From positions 1 to 64,000 of the forward strand of contig CAAFUL010000045.1 of NCBI GenBank assembly GCA_900766185.1: a stretch of DNA of 64,000 nt, given 5' to 3'. Shown here piece by piece: positions 48,719-58,448 of this stretch. The notes beneath the pieces were generated by a model. That model was not told the origin of the DNA and searched no databases. It saw nothing but the letters and a program-made list of their open reading frames with translations. Both the position numbers and the translations under genes were made by a program. The stretch is from an uncultured Johnsonella sp. (GTDB taxonomy: Bacteria > Bacillota > Clostridia > Lachnospirales > Lachnospiraceae). How positions within the stretch are numbered: the stretch's first letter is position 1; each line of letters begins with the position of its first letter.

Positions 48719-49848
48719 AATTCTGTTGGGTTTTTATAACTTGGTTTTTGAACCTCTAATTTACCTTCTAAATTGTTATAGGTAAGAGTAGGGGTATTTT
48801 CAACATCAAAAGGAATAATCTCTTTACTTTTATTTAATATTTCATCTATCTCGCTCATTAAGTGAGAAAAATCCGCAAATGACGATTCAACTTTGTTTAA
48901 ATTGTTTTTACGGAAGCTATAAGTTTTTCTAAAAGGCTTAATAATAAAATGATATACGTTGTTTTTTCTTACATAATCAAATTCTAAAGAATAATCATCG
49001 TGCACCTTTAAACTTTTCTCTTGTAAAATATATCCATTAATTGGTATTTTTGTAATACTATCAAAAGCATCTTGAAAGTTTGATAGGTCATACAATAATT
49101 CATTAGTATATGATTCTATTTTTTCTAAAATATTATTATTATTTACTACTTTATAATTAGGGATAGTAGAATAAAAAGACATTCTGTCTAAAGATATTGC
49201 TCTTCCTTTTGAGAAATTGACATTTAATGATAAAAAATTGTTATAGTCATTTTCTGTTAATAGTAATATTTTTAACTCGTCTGATAAAATAAATAAACTA
49301 ATAACAAACGGGATATTTGAATATTTAAAATGTGTAGATAGTAATTCATCATTATTAATATACTTACTGATTTTTTGTCTTGTGTCGTTAAAAGTATCAA
49401 TATTTTTGTTTAAACTGTAAATACTATTTTGAATATCTTTAATTATAAATGGTACTGTTTCTTTAAATTCTTTTTTGTATAGTTCATTTTTACTTAAGGT
49501 TTTCGTGTAAGAATAATGTAAATCGTACTTTTTATTACATGTAGTAATTGTAATCACACCGAAAAAACCTGTATAAGAAAAGTCTATATATGCTGATACT
49601 TTATATTCGTCAGATATATTATAAGTAAATTTAGATAGTTTTAATTTTGTATTGTTTTCATCAAATGAATAATTAGGAAATATTTTTTCTAATTGCTTAC
49701 CTATCTCTTTGTACATATACTCTCTTGATACTTCTTCTTTTTTATTAACAACATTATCAACTTTGTTTTTCATTATATCTGAATGATACACATACATTAA
49801 CACTAAAGCAATAACAATTAGTAATAAACCAATTAATAAAAATAGCAT
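48703..49848 (-). CDS. Membrane-anchored protein with coiled coil (381 aa)
   Basis: An N-terminal span (LFLLIGLLLIVIALVLMYVY) and then about 350 residues of mixed alpha/beta, likely cytosolic, with helical segments near 150-175 and 320-345 (FADFSHLMSEIDEILNKSKE). No family recognised. It is one of four neighbouring membrane or membrane-proximal proteins around the SPFH gene. Confidence 0.65.
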   Translation of the reverse strand: MLFLLIGLLLIVIALVLMYVYHSDIMKNKVDNVVNKKEEVSREYMYKEIGKQLEKIFPNYSFDENNTKLKLSKFTYNISDEYKVSAYIDFSYTGFFGVITITTCNKKYDLHYSYTKTLSKNELYKKEFKETVPFIIKDIQNSIYSLNKNIDTFNDTRQKISKYINNDELLSTHFKYSNIPFVISLFILSDELKILLLTENDYNNFLSLNVNFSKGRAISLDRMSFYSTIPNYKVVNNNNILEKIESYTNELLYDLSNFQDAFDSITKIPINGYILQEKSLKVHDDYSLEFDYVRKNNVYHFIIKPFRKTYSFRKNNLNKVESSFADFSHLMSEIDEILNKSKEIIPFDVENTPTLTYNNLEGKLEVQKPSYKNPTEFLKHP

Positions 49849-49866
49849 TATAATTAATCTCTCCTT

Positions 49867-50220
49867 TTATTTTTTAAGAAACTCTTCGATTTTATTTTGT
49901 TTTTCTATACTTTCGTTTCGTTTTTTCTGTTTTTCATTTACATACTCTTCATAATAAACATCAATTAAATCAAATACATTGTCAGACTTATAAATTCTTG
50001 CATTCGCTATATCTATACTAAAATCAGTGGTTAAGTCGATATATGTCGTCCATGTGTTATTTTTTACAAATACTAAAGTTGAAATTATATCATTTTCGAT
50101 ATAACGTATTTCATAACCATCTCTTAAACTATATATTTTATCGTTACTTTGAGTTTTCGACGACCCATGTGTTTTAATATATTGTGCTAAATCTAAAATA
50201 TTAAAATCCATTCTTATCAA
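49867..50220 (-). CDS. Hypothetical 117-aa protein
   Basis: Begins MIRMDFNILDLAQYIKTHGSSK (an internal ATG at codon 3 is equally possible). A beta-rich middle (STLVFVKNNTWTTYIDLTTDF) and charged C-terminal helix (EYVNEKQKKRNESIEKQNK). No family recognised. Confidence 0.6.
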   Translation of the reverse strand: MIRMDFNILDLAQYIKTHGSSKTQSNDKIYSLRDGYEIRYIENDIISTLVFVKNNTWTTYIDLTTDFSIDIANARIYKSDNVFDLIDVYYEEYVNEKQKKRNESIEKQNKIEEFLKK

Positions 50221-50242
50221 TCTCCTTATTTATTATATATAA

Positions 50243-50277
50243 ACTATAACATAGAAAAAGACCCCTGTCAATAGGGG
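50243..50277 (-). promoter_or_regulatory. Promoter fused to terminator of the SPFH operon
   Basis: Minus strand TTGACA, 17-nt spacer, TATAGT; the -35 box lies in the loop of the hairpin GACCCC/GGGGTC, which is followed by TTTTTC. It ends the SPFH gene transcript and starts the 117-aa gene. Confidence 0.75.
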
Positions 50278-50324
50278 TCAAGTCAAAAGTTTAACATTTT
50301 TTTCATTTTCAATAATTAATTACA

Positions 50325-51119
50325 TTACTTTAAGTTAACAATAGGGTCTCCACCAATATTAATTGGTTGGTCGCCCTTCCATTTTTCAATAAGTTGTTTT
50401 TGTAATAACTCATCACTTAATGATTGTTCTACGATTTCATTTGCTTTCTTAGTACCTTTTGCTTCAATTTCTTTACGTTCAGCTTCTTCCTTAGCAATTT
50501 GTTTGTCTACTTTTTTACGTTCTAATTCTTGATTTGCTTTAACACGACTGTCAATTGCTTTTTGAGTGTTCTTGTCAGCTTTTGGAGAACTTAAAGCAAT
50601 ATCCTCAACAATAAATCCTTGACCTTTAAGATTCTCTTCAAGTTTATCTAAAGTAGATTTTTTAATTTCACTTGTTTTAACACCGAAAGCATCAATTACT
50701 GAATACTTAGAAACAGATTGACGTACGTTATCTTGTACTCTTGAACGTAGATAACCTTTTTCTAGTTGTTCAATATCTGCACTACCGAAGCGATTAAACA
50801 ATTCAACAGCTTTTGAACTATCAACTTTATAGTTTACATCAATATCTAAATTAAGATTTTTACCATCTGACGTTGATACATTCATGTCTTTGTAACTAAT
50901 GGTTTGTGTTCTTGTCGGATATTCATTAACTCTATTCATTGGTGCTACTACATGCCAACCAGGACTTAAAGTATTGTCTTTGACCCCTTTAGGAGAGTAT
51001 ACAACACCTACTGTTCCTTGTGGAACTCTTTCAATACATAAGATTGCTATAACAAACAATACAATAACTCCCACCACTAATGCTGATAAGATACCACCTG
51101 CTTTAATTTTACTATTCAT
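50325..51119 (-). CDS. SPFH / prohibitin (band 7) family membrane protein
   Basis: A 264-aa protein: an N-terminal span (ILSALVVGVIVLFVIAILCIE), then the band-7 fold: VPQGTVGVVYSPKGV, LSPGWHVVAPMNRVNEYPTRTQT, LDIDVNYKVD, YLRSRVQDNVRQSVSKYSVIDAFGVKTSEI and GFIVEDIALSSP, followed by a long coiled coil (KANQELERKKVDKQIAKEEAERK). SPFH proteins make large ring or cage assemblies on membranes. In phage they may alter the host membrane, protect or localise the replication site, or block superinfection; not known here. Confidence 0.88.
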   Translation of the reverse strand: MNSKIKAGGILSALVVGVIVLFVIAILCIERVPQGTVGVVYSPKGVKDNTLSPGWHVVAPMNRVNEYPTRTQTISYKDMNVSTSDGKNLNLDIDVNYKVDSSKAVELFNRFGSADIEQLEKGYLRSRVQDNVRQSVSKYSVIDAFGVKTSEIKKSTLDKLEENLKGQGFIVEDIALSSPKADKNTQKAIDSRVKANQELERKKVDKQIAKEEAERKEIEAKGTKKANEIVEQSLSDELLQKQLIEKWKGDQPINIGGDPIVNLK

Positions 51120-51121
51120 AA

Positions 51122-51397
51122 TTAATCTTCTCCTCTTCTAATATCATCATGTAGTTTTTCTAATTCCTCAATATCATTGTCTAATTGTGCGACCTCTGAT
51201 TCATAACCAGTGATTTTTTGTAGGGCATTTCTTTTATGCTGTTTAAAATTTATTTCACGTTCTATCCATGTTATTTCTCTGTCAGTTTCATTTTTTTCAA
51301 TATGTTCTGTTACATAAGGAATTGTCTTTCTTATGAAAATATATGAAACCATAAATATAATGCTAAACACTAACAAAAAAATTAATATCCATACCAT
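51122..51397 (-). CDS. Membrane-anchored coiled-coil protein (91 aa)
   Basis: One N-terminal span (ILIFLLVFSIIFMVSYIFI), then a charged coiled coil (EREINFKQHKRNALQKITGYESEVAQLDNDIEELEKLH). Three bases before the SPFH start in the same transcript, so it may work with it. Confidence 0.65.
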   Translation of the reverse strand: MVWILIFLLVFSIIFMVSYIFIRKTIPYVTEHIEKNETDREITWIEREINFKQHKRNALQKITGYESEVAQLDNDIEELEKLHDDIRRGED

Positions 51398-51408
51398 TTA
51401 TAGCACCT

Positions 51409-52074
51409 CTATGTTAATATTGTTAATGCTGATTTAGACCAATTTTCTAAATCTAGTTTTTCAATCTCTTCTTTTGTTTTAAATGAACCTTCTAAAGTAT
51501 CGGTTTCTTTAGATTCAACTGTCCAATTTTCTGGAATAACAATAACATTTAATACTCCTAAATGAACAGAATCAACCTCTGTTTTTTCGTTATATAATAA
51601 ACCAATAATAGCTGATTCTTTAGTGATTTCATAATGATTAGTAATTTCAATACCGTTGTCAGTTTTAATAGTAACTTCTTCTTCAAGTTCTCTTGAGTTA
51701 TTTACTGCTAAAATATGTTCAAAATTCCAAGCGTGCTCTACCTCATTTTGATGTCCACCTATACCTATTGAAGATTTACCATGTAATCTAGATTCTCCAC
51801 TGCCTTCAAGTCTAGTATAAGTAAAATATTTATCTCCTTGCGCAATAATTGTGTAGGGAATTGGTTGAACGAAATCAAAATTCTCTTCTAAGTCTCCACG
51901 TCTACCAACAACCCCTGCAATTTCCCATAAATTATTTAAAGTATTAACCATTGCATCATAGTCTTCTAAGTTAGTAGGAGCCAACACTTCTACATTTAAC
52001 ATGTCTTGAATTAAATTAATTTTTTCTAGTGCTGACTTATTAAGTGCTAAAATTTGTTCATCATTTTTATTCAT
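51409..52074 (-). CDS. Hypothetical 221-aa soluble protein
   Basis: I start at ATG 52074, 8-10 nt after AAAGGAG; a longer frame begins at 52101 inside the next gene. Product MNKNDEQILALNKSALEKINL..., acidic, mostly beta in the middle (YTIIAQGDKYFTYTRLEGSGE). No family recognised. Confidence 0.6.
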   Translation of the reverse strand: MNKNDEQILALNKSALEKINLIQDMLNVEVLAPTNLEDYDAMVNTLNNLWEIAGVVGRRGDLEENFDFVQPIPYTIIAQGDKYFTYTRLEGSGESRLHGKSSIGIGGHQNEVEHAWNFEHILAVNNSRELEEEVTIKTDNGIEITNHYEITKESAIIGLLYNEKTEVDSVHLGVLNVIVIPENWTVESKETDTLEGSFKTKEEIEKLDLENWSKSALTILT

Positions 52075-52090
52075 AAATAATTTCTCCTTT

Positions 52091-52360
52091 TTAATATTCA
52101 AATTTTAATTCAGCATTTTCTGTGTCAGATACTAGTACATAGTCATCTGATACAGTACTTAAATCAATAGGCTCGTCAAAAGCTAATACAATAGATTTTT
52201 CGTTAGGTTCATATTTTTGGAATTTAACCAAGTTGTATTTATCAGCGTGTTTAACTACCACCATAATGTGGTGTTCATCATTTTTGGATAACTTGTGTTT
52301 AACCAAATCTCCCACCTTCAAATCTAATTTACGATTTCCTTCTTGAAAAATAAACTTCAT
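52091..52360 (-). CDS. Hypothetical 89-aa SH3-like-barrel protein
   Basis: Contains LDLKVGDLVKHKLSKNDEHHIMVVVKHAD, a KOW/SH3-like beta pattern ('vGD.V......h.mvV'), then a beta tail (DYVLVSDTENAELKFEY). Small barrels of this sort recur in this window (47371, 59096, 59997). Confidence 0.6.
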   Translation of the reverse strand: MKFIFQEGNRKLDLKVGDLVKHKLSKNDEHHIMVVVKHADKYNLVKFQKYEPNEKSIVLAFDEPIDLSTVSDDYVLVSDTENAELKFEY

Positions 52361-52391
52361 AATATTTTCTCCTTTCTAACAATCTAATAAT

Positions 52392-52420
52392 AGTATAACA
52401 GATGAAAAATCATCTGTCAA
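52392..52420 (-). promoter_or_regulatory. Promoter with perfect palindrome in the spacer
   Basis: Minus strand TTGACA, 17-nt spacer, TATACT. The spacer and box edges form a perfect 20-nt palindrome (ACAGATGA/TCATCTGT, 52398-52417) at the end of the polymerase gene. It can act as a terminator hairpin, and as a possible operator. Confidence 0.7.
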
Positions 52421-52423
52421 CTA

Positions 52424-54808
52424 TTATTTTTGTAATTTATAAATGTAATTTTTGTTGCATTCTTCTATTTTAATAACTGGATTCCTATATATATTATTAC
52501 CTTTTACATTAAATGCTTCTCCGTTTTTATATCCTAATAGCACCAGTTTTGTGCCACGTTCCCACCAAGACTTCTCATTTTCAGTCTCTTCTTGGTATTT
52601 TGTATACATTCGTCTAGTAAGTTTTGCAGTAATTACACCAGAATCTTTAGTTAATATATATACTAGTTTCTTTTGATTGACATATCCAACAACTACTCCA
52701 GTGATAGCGCTAATTTCATATTCTTTAAAACCACGTGAATTAGTTTTCAAATAAGGTAAATTCTTTAGTTGTTTAAACTCGGATATGTCGTGTTTTTCTG
52801 CGACTTTATCAGTATCAATGACAAATTCATCAGAATTGAATAATATAGTATCAATTTCCCATTCTGGAATAGTGCCTTGGCATTCTTTTACCCAATATTC
52901 TTGTCGTTTTTTCTTAGTAAATTCTTTAGCGTATTGTGGTTTTTTAATTTCTTCTTTTAAAGGTTTGATTTCTTTATTGTAATATTTTTCAAATGATTTA
53001 ATGTCTATTACTAACTCATCTTCTAAAGTGTAATCAACATGTTTAGAATAGTTTTGTATAAATATTTTTTCTATTTCTTCGTTCATCGGTTCTTTATTTC
53101 TGCCTTTAATTCTACTTCTAAAATCATGCAGCGCCAATAGTTTATTGTATTTATCTGGTATTATATCCCTATAATAATCTAATTGAGACATTGTTACTTT
53201 TTCTTTTTGTGGTATTTCTAGCTTTACTAATTTAGCCATTATATGGCGTCTATCTAATTCTTCTAATGAATCCATAGCACCAGATTTAATTAATGAAATA
53301 GTTTTTTTAGTGCTTGTTAGTTTAGTATCAACCATTTTTTCATAATAATCTTTTAATGATTTAAATGGTCTATTTTCAATAATAGCATCTAATGTGTTAG
53401 TATCTAAACCTAGTATTGGTTTCAATCCATATAAAACTTTTCCGTTCTGTGCAGTAAATTTAAGTTGAGATTTATTAATGTCTGGTAAAATAATATCATC
53501 ACTCATACTGTTTACTGCTATAGAAACTTCTGCATAGTCAGTGCCTTTAGTTAAATTACCTTCAAGACCAGAGTTAATATTGAGACAGGCTGTTTTCCAA
53601 TAACCTAAACCATATTTATACGCAATATTCATTTCCACCATTAAAACTAGTGTATATGCTACCACGTGCGGTAATGAAAATGCGTAATTAAATTGTAACG
53701 CAAACTGTTCTTCAAGTATATATCTAGCAAACTCTTCTCGTTGATTGTTATTTTTCATAACTTGCATAAATTCTTTAGACGCATTCTCGATTTTTTTCTC
53801 ATCTTTTTTTCCTACTGATTTTCTAAACTTATTTGCAAAAGTTAATCCACCATTGGCTATTTTAGGGTCAATAATAATATTCATAAGTATTTCTTGTGTG
53901 TCACAAATACCAGTTCTTGGCAGCAAGTGTTTTTCCATAAGCTCTTGTTCATGTTTAGTCAGTCCATATTTATCCATGTCTTGATACCATTCATTGATGT
54001 TTTGTTTATATCTTACAAACTTGTCAATTGGTTGTTCTCCTTCTGTTTGTAAACGAATAATTGTGTTAGTAATAGCCACTTCGTCAAAAGTGTTAGGTTT
54101 AATTTTGCGCATCGCATTTCTTGCAACTAGAGACGACATTTGGAAAGCATCAAATATATCTCCTTTTGAAAGCATATCAAACATTCCATTAGAAGTCAAG
54201 TCTAATACGTCTGGGTGGAAATATTTATTATATGTTTCTCTTAATGAGCCTTGCCATTTAATTTTACCATCTTCTAAAAGTAAATCCATTGCTTCTCTGA
54301 TTCTACCTAGAGCTGAAATTGAAAGAAAATCCTCTTTTAATTCTCCACAATATTCTCCGTCTTCTGCGTTAAATTGTGTAACTGTTAATCCTTTTGTTGT
54401 TTTCATCATTGCGTTTTCTTTTAGAAAACTATGTGGATAAAAAATAACAGAACTAGCATGTTGAGAACGACCACTAATTAATCCTTCTATAGATAACATA
54501 ACGTCTTTTAATCCATCGTGTTTCTCTACACGTTCAATAAATTCTTTAACAGGTTTTCTTTCTTTCTTTTCATTCCCAAAGAAACAATCTGATACAGACC
54601 ATAAAGAAGCTCCTTCTGATGGTATTAAGTTTGCAATATTATGTTGTTCAGCAACATCTAATCCATAACCACGTGTAGCAGTTATAACTGTAGATTTAGG
54701 TCCTTCCGTAGTAAAAGTACAGCTATTGAGTATTTTATCATTACCATATCTTTCTCTTGCCAATTCAACAATTTGTTCACGTTTAGAAGCCTCAGCATCG
54801 ATGTCAAT
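52424..54808 (-). CDS. DNA polymerase III alpha-type, exon 2
   Basis: Encodes IDIDAEASKREQIVEL then ARERYGNDKILN... to the stop at 52424 (794 residues). It carries the palm/fingers part of a C-family DNA polymerase: the second catalytic DID Asp pair is at its very start, then RGYGLDVAEQHNI (PHP-pol typical), and FSLPHVVAYTLVLMVEMNIAYKYGLGYWKTACLN (finger/thumb). A TTG at 54763 that opens a shorter frame is internal and not the true start. With exon 1 the enzyme is 1250 aa. It replicates the phage genome. Confidence 0.88.
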   Translation of the reverse strand: MDIDAEASKREQIVELARERYGNDKILNSCTFTTEGPKSTVITATRGYGLDVAEQHNIANLIPSEGASLWSVSDCFFGNEKKERKPVKEFIERVEKHDGLKDVMLSIEGLISGRSQHASSVIFYPHSFLKENAMMKTTKGLTVTQFNAEDGEYCGELKEDFLSISALGRIREAMDLLLEDGKIKWQGSLRETYNKYFHPDVLDLTSNGMFDMLSKGDIFDAFQMSSLVARNAMRKIKPNTFDEVAITNTIIRLQTEGEQPIDKFVRYKQNINEWYQDMDKYGLTKHEQELMEKHLLPRTGICDTQEILMNIIIDPKIANGGLTFANKFRKSVGKKDEKKIENASKEFMQVMKNNNQREEFARYILEEQFALQFNYAFSLPHVVAYTLVLMVEMNIAYKYGLGYWKTACLNINSGLEGNLTKGTDYAEVSIAVNSMSDDIILPDINKSQLKFTAQNGKVLYGLKPILGLDTNTLDAIIENRPFKSLKDYYEKMVDTKLTSTKKTISLIKSGAMDSLEELDRRHIMAKLVKLEIPQKEKVTMSQLDYYRDIIPDKYNKLLALHDFRSRIKGRNKEPMNEEIEKIFIQNYSKHVDYTLEDELVIDIKSFEKYYNKEIKPLKEEIKKPQYAKEFTKKKRQEYWVKECQGTIPEWEIDTILFNSDEFVIDTDKVAEKHDISEFKQLKNLPYLKTNSRGFKEYEISAITGVVVGYVNQKKLVYILTKDSGVITAKLTRRMYTKYQEETENEKSWWERGTKLVLLGYKNGEAFNVKGNNIYRNPVIKIEECNKNYIYKLQK

Positions 54809-55972
54809 CTTATAGAACCCCTAGTTTCCTAGTATTTTAAAGGGAATAGACTATTTATTCATTCTAAAAAGAATGGGCGTATTTTCGATTTAAGGGGTAT
54901 TCTCCCACTACTATTTCAAGCAGCCCTACTCCTATTGCTAGTATTTATTTATTGCCCTAGCTTCCGGATAGTCGTTGAACCTCTATTTAAAAAATAGTTG
55001 GCACACCGTTGTCATATGTTAAAAAACACTTAGACTTTCAGTGTTAGCAGACTATAATAGTCCACACCTCTGTATGAGTTAAACGCCTCGTAATCTATAA
55101 TATTACTATTAAAGACGACTATATTGTTTTAGCATCTCTTGAATTTTAGTATCTTTTCTTTTTAATCTTATTCCTTCATGTTTATTTATAAATTCTAAAA
55201 AATCAAGACTTTCATTTAAATTTAAGGATAGTTCTCTATTTATTGTTTTACTTTCTGGGTGTCTATGATATAATTTCTTATTCTCAAAACCGAACAACCT
55301 TATTAAATCTTCTAGGAACGGTATAGTCCCCATAATAGAAACTTTCCAACTTTTTACTTTTCTTATACTTCCATCCCCATCAAAATAACCTCTCAAAAAA
55401 GATGGTAATAAATGTAACGGTACTTGTTTTTCGTTTGGGAAATATAAGTTTTCGGTTTTATTTTCAAGACACCCTTTTTCAATAATATCTTCACAAAGTT
55501 TTGGAGATGATATTAAAAGCCTAACATATTTTATACCAATTTTATATCCGGATTTAACATCATACTCTTTTATAGGATAGTTGGATTCTAATTCATTATT
55601 TATTTCTTTTAATAAGTCAATATCACTATTCTTTATAGATACTCCTAACTTTCTTGAGTTATGTTTTCTTTGTTTCTGTATATAGCCATCAGCATATAAA
55701 AATCCTAAAATATATGATTTATTTTGAGTGTCTATAATGTCAAAGAAGTCATCATTGACCCTATATTTCAATGCTTGTTCTCTGCTACTACGAATTTTTA
55801 TGTCGTATTTCTTCATATACTTACGAACTTTCCAATCACTACATCCTAGTATTACTCCTATTTTTACTTGTGAATACTTTTTATTAATATATAAATCTTC
55901 TAATATTTCTTTTTCTATCATAATTATTTCTCCTTTATTTCTAATAAAAGAGATGCTATAAACAATTTTTTA
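54809..55972 (-). other. Group I intron 3 in the DNA polymerase gene (1164 nt)
   Basis: Interrupts the gene exactly at the catalytic motif PD|IDID: exon 1 ends CCT GAT (U at the splice site) and exon 2 starts ATT GAC ATC GAT after an intron-terminal G (complement of 54809). The core has R motif GTTCAACGACTA and S motif AATAGTC near its 3' end. It contains the LAGLIDADG gene at 55109-55921 in the 5' half. Splicing restores a full polymerase. Confidence 0.85.
55109..55921 (-). CDS. LAGLIDADG homing endonuclease in intron 3
   Basis: A 270-aa protein with two LAGLIDADG-type helices, SYILGFLYADGYI (about residue 68) and FLRGYFDGDGSI (about 180), and an N-terminal helix-turn-helix (EDLYINKKYSQVKIGVILGCS). 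The two-motif form works as a monomer. It should cut intron-less polymerase genes at the catalytic-Asp codons and so spread the intron. SD AAGGAG. Confidence 0.9.
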   Translation of the reverse strand: MIEKEILEDLYINKKYSQVKIGVILGCSDWKVRKYMKKYDIKIRSSREQALKYRVNDDFFDIIDTQNKSYILGFLYADGYIQKQRKHNSRKLGVSIKNSDIDLLKEINNELESNYPIKEYDVKSGYKIGIKYVRLLISSPKLCEDIIEKGCLENKTENLYFPNEKQVPLHLLPSFLRGYFDGDGSIRKVKSWKVSIMGTIPFLEDLIRLFGFENKKLYHRHPESKTINRELSLNLNESLDFLEFINKHEGIRLKRKDTKIQEMLKQYSRL

Positions 55973-57340
55973 ATCAGGCAATGATTGTCTTTCTTTACTT
56001 AAGAAACGATAGTATGGTAAATCATAATCTAATGGATTAAATTGAACAATATCTAATAAATAGTTTGTATAATAACAAGCAGCTGAACCACGTGCAGGTC
56101 CTACTAAACTAACTTTCCACATCATATCAATAATATCTTGTGTCAACACAAAATAACTTGATAATGGCTGTCCTAACCCTTCTGATATTTCCCATATTTG
56201 TTCTAACTCAATCTCAATCCTATCTAAATGTTCCTTATTAAACTCTTGATTATGTGATAGCATACCTTCTCCAATAAGGTGTAGATAATATCTATCCATA
56301 TCTCTTTCAGAGTTTTTAAATTTATTAATATAAATATAGTCATCAAGATAATTTTCGAACAAGTTTTTATCATTATATCTTGGTATATCAATATTTGGGA
56401 CTTGAGTTTTTTGTTTAAAATTAATAGGCTTTAGCCTTTTTATTAAATCATGTGTGTTTTGAATTAGCTTGTTCAAAAGCTCTTCATCAAAGTATTCTAA
56501 TAACTCATTTTTATCCATTACATAAGTGGTAGAATAAAAACTATCTACCTCTCTATCAATTGAACCACCTGATTGTAAGTATATTTTGTGAGAAATAGCA
56601 TCTTCTTTACTAAGATAATGAGCATCAGTTGAAACGATTGGTGTTAATCCATAAACTTCACAAAGTTGTAATAGCATATTGTTCACAGTTTGTTGTTCTT
56701 GTTTCACATTAGCATTTGATTTATCATGTTTAATTGCTGGTTGTAATTCAAGATAAAAGTTTTCTTTACCTACTAAACCAATAAAAAACATGATAAACTC
56801 ATGGATTTTCTTTTTATTTTCTTTGGTTTTATTCTTGTCATATTCCAAAATATATTGGTTTAATGGAGAACCGATACATGCCGAGCTGAAGATGACATCA
56901 TTTTCATAACCTTTAATCAATTCTTTAAGGTCTTCATAGTATGTTGGAGTTCTTTCCATACCCCTAAAATAAAAACTGTTCTTCCATTCTCTAGTAGTTA
57001 AGCGTTTTAAAAATTCATAACCATGCTGATTTTTAGCGAGAGCCAAAAAATGATAAAATTTTATTTTTTCGTTATTTTCTCTAGCCCATTTTACAGTCTC
57101 TTTATCCACTAAATAGAACTCGTCTCCATAACCTAAAGTAAAATCTTTAAATTTATCTTTATTTTCTTCAATATATCTATGGGCTCTTACGTGATTACTA
57201 ATTGTAGCATGGTCTGTAATAGCAAGACCAGATAACCCTAATTCTAAAGCATAATCCAATAAGTCTTCTGGTTTACTTGTACAATCTTTAAGTCTGAAAT
57301 TAGATGCATCTGTATGTGTATGAATATTAAAAAATGTCAT
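55973..57340 (-). CDS. DNA polymerase III alpha-type, exon 1 (PHP domain)
   Basis: 456 residues: PHP domain with the metal-ligand motifs NIHTHTDASN, LAITDHATIS, SSACIGSP and VSTDAHYL, followed by the polymerase palm start GPARGSAACYYTNYLLDIVQFNPLDYDLPYYRFLSKERQSLPD. It ends at the first Asp of the catalytic motif, where the intron begins. No 3'-5' exonuclease domain of the PolC type is present, so it is DnaE-like. SD AAAGGAG. Confidence 0.9.
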
Positions 57341-57346
57341 TTAAAT

Positions 57347-58033
57347 TTATCTCCTTTTATATTGTTTATTATTAGTTTTTTGTACCCATTCTTTAGGATT
57401 TACTTTATAATCATCTTCCCATTGGTCTCTTATTTTTATTGCAGAATCAAGATTTTTAATAGTGAGAGATGTTCTAATAGCATGTTCATGTATTATTTTT
57501 ACAACATATCCATAATCCATTTTTCTTATATTCCTGTAATTTTCTTTATCATTTTCATTTCTACTTCTTTTGTTGTGGTTTTGTGTAAAAATATTAGCCC
57601 ATCTACAATTAGAAGGCTCATAATTCCCATTTCTATCTATTCTATCTAAAGTACATCCTACTGGTCTTTCTCCCATATCTTCAAAAAACTGCTCAAAAGA
57701 ACCCAACCATTCATCACACATTTCTATGCCTTTCCCACCATAATCTTTATAGTCTTTATTGTTCTTGTTAGTGCATCTTTGCTTAGCACTTTGCCAAGAA
57801 TTATATTCTTTACTATTAACCATACCATGTTTTTTATTCTTTTCTATCATATTCTTTTTACCTACACATCCACAAGACGGATGGCTTTTTAAATAGATAC
57901 TTTTTTTATAGCAAATATTTCCACAATCACACAAGCATTTCCAAACAGCATATCCGTTTTTCCTCTCGCGTTCTAATGATAACACTTGTAATGAACCTAT
58001 TTTTTTACCCGTAAAGTCCTCTATTTTACCCAT
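57347..58033 (-). CDS. Free-standing HNH endonuclease upstream of the polymerase
   Basis: A 228-aa protein: N-terminal zinc knuckles (KCLCDCGNICY, SCGC), HNH/AP2-type core with SWQSAKQRCTNKNNKDYKDYGGKGIEMCDEW, GERPVGCTLDRIDRNGNYEPSNCRWA, and a C-terminal basic domain. It lies 6 nt before polymerase exon 1, a common place for free-standing homing endonucleases that target the neighbouring gene. Confidence 0.88.
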   Translation of the reverse strand: MGKIEDFTGKKIGSLQVLSLERERKNGYAVWKCLCDCGNICYKKSIYLKSHPSCGCVGKKNMIEKNKKHGMVNSKEYNSWQSAKQRCTNKNNKDYKDYGGKGIEMCDEWLGSFEQFFEDMGERPVGCTLDRIDRNGNYEPSNCRWANIFTQNHNKRSRNENDKENYRNIRKMDYGYVVKIIHEHAIRTSLTIKNLDSAIKIRDQWEDDYKVNPKEWVQKTNNKQYKRR

Positions 58034-58383
58034 TATTTACTATCCTCCATTTCTAGCTTCCCTAAGACTTCTATAAACTCTTTATTAATCTTATCAGAAT
58101 CAACAATCTGTTTCATTTTTTCTTTTATGAAACCATTTATTTCATCCTTGTTATTAATTTCACTGTCTACGATTGGTTCATAAATATTTGGTCTTGAAGT
58201 TATATCTATAATATCCTCTTGTGAAACTATATGTTTTACTCCTTTTACTTTATCTGTTACATGCCACATCTTAAACATTAAATAATGATTTACTTTATTA
58301 TCTCTCATTCCATATGATAATTGAATTTCAAATAATTCATTTTCATATTCTCTTGTAAATTCTATTTGTTTTATTAAACTCAT
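58033..58383 (-). CDS. Hypothetical 116-aa protein
   Basis: Alpha/beta protein (MSLIKQIEFTREYENELFEIQLSYG, HYLMFKMWHVTDKVKGVKHIV) with an acidic C-terminus. First gene behind the promoter at 58418-58446. No family recognised. Confidence 0.6.
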   Translation of the reverse strand: MSLIKQIEFTREYENELFEIQLSYGMRDNKVNHYLMFKMWHVTDKVKGVKHIVSQEDIIDITSRPNIYEPIVDSEINNKDEINGFIKEKMKQIVDSDKINKEFIEVLGKLEMEDSK

Positions 58384-58404
58384 AATACTTCCTCCTACTA
58401 AAAA

Positions 58405-58446
58405 ACTTGTTAAGTATATTATAGCATACTCAACAAGTTCTGTAAA
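58405..58446 (-). promoter_or_regulatory. Promoter within terminator hairpin, polymerase operon
   Basis: Minus strand TTTACA, 17-nt spacer, TATAAT. The -10 box lies in the loop of the hairpin ACTTGTT...AACAAGT (58405-58438), followed by a T-run on the minus strand. It ends the PQ-loop gene and starts the operon that includes the polymerase. Confidence 0.7.
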
Positions 58447-58448
58447 GA

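Noticed and set aside
54424..54763. TTG at 54763 as the true start of a separate 779-aa polymerase
   Set aside because: The frame is open back to the intron boundary and joins exon 1 at the catalytic PD|IDID motif; the TTG is an internal Leu codon.
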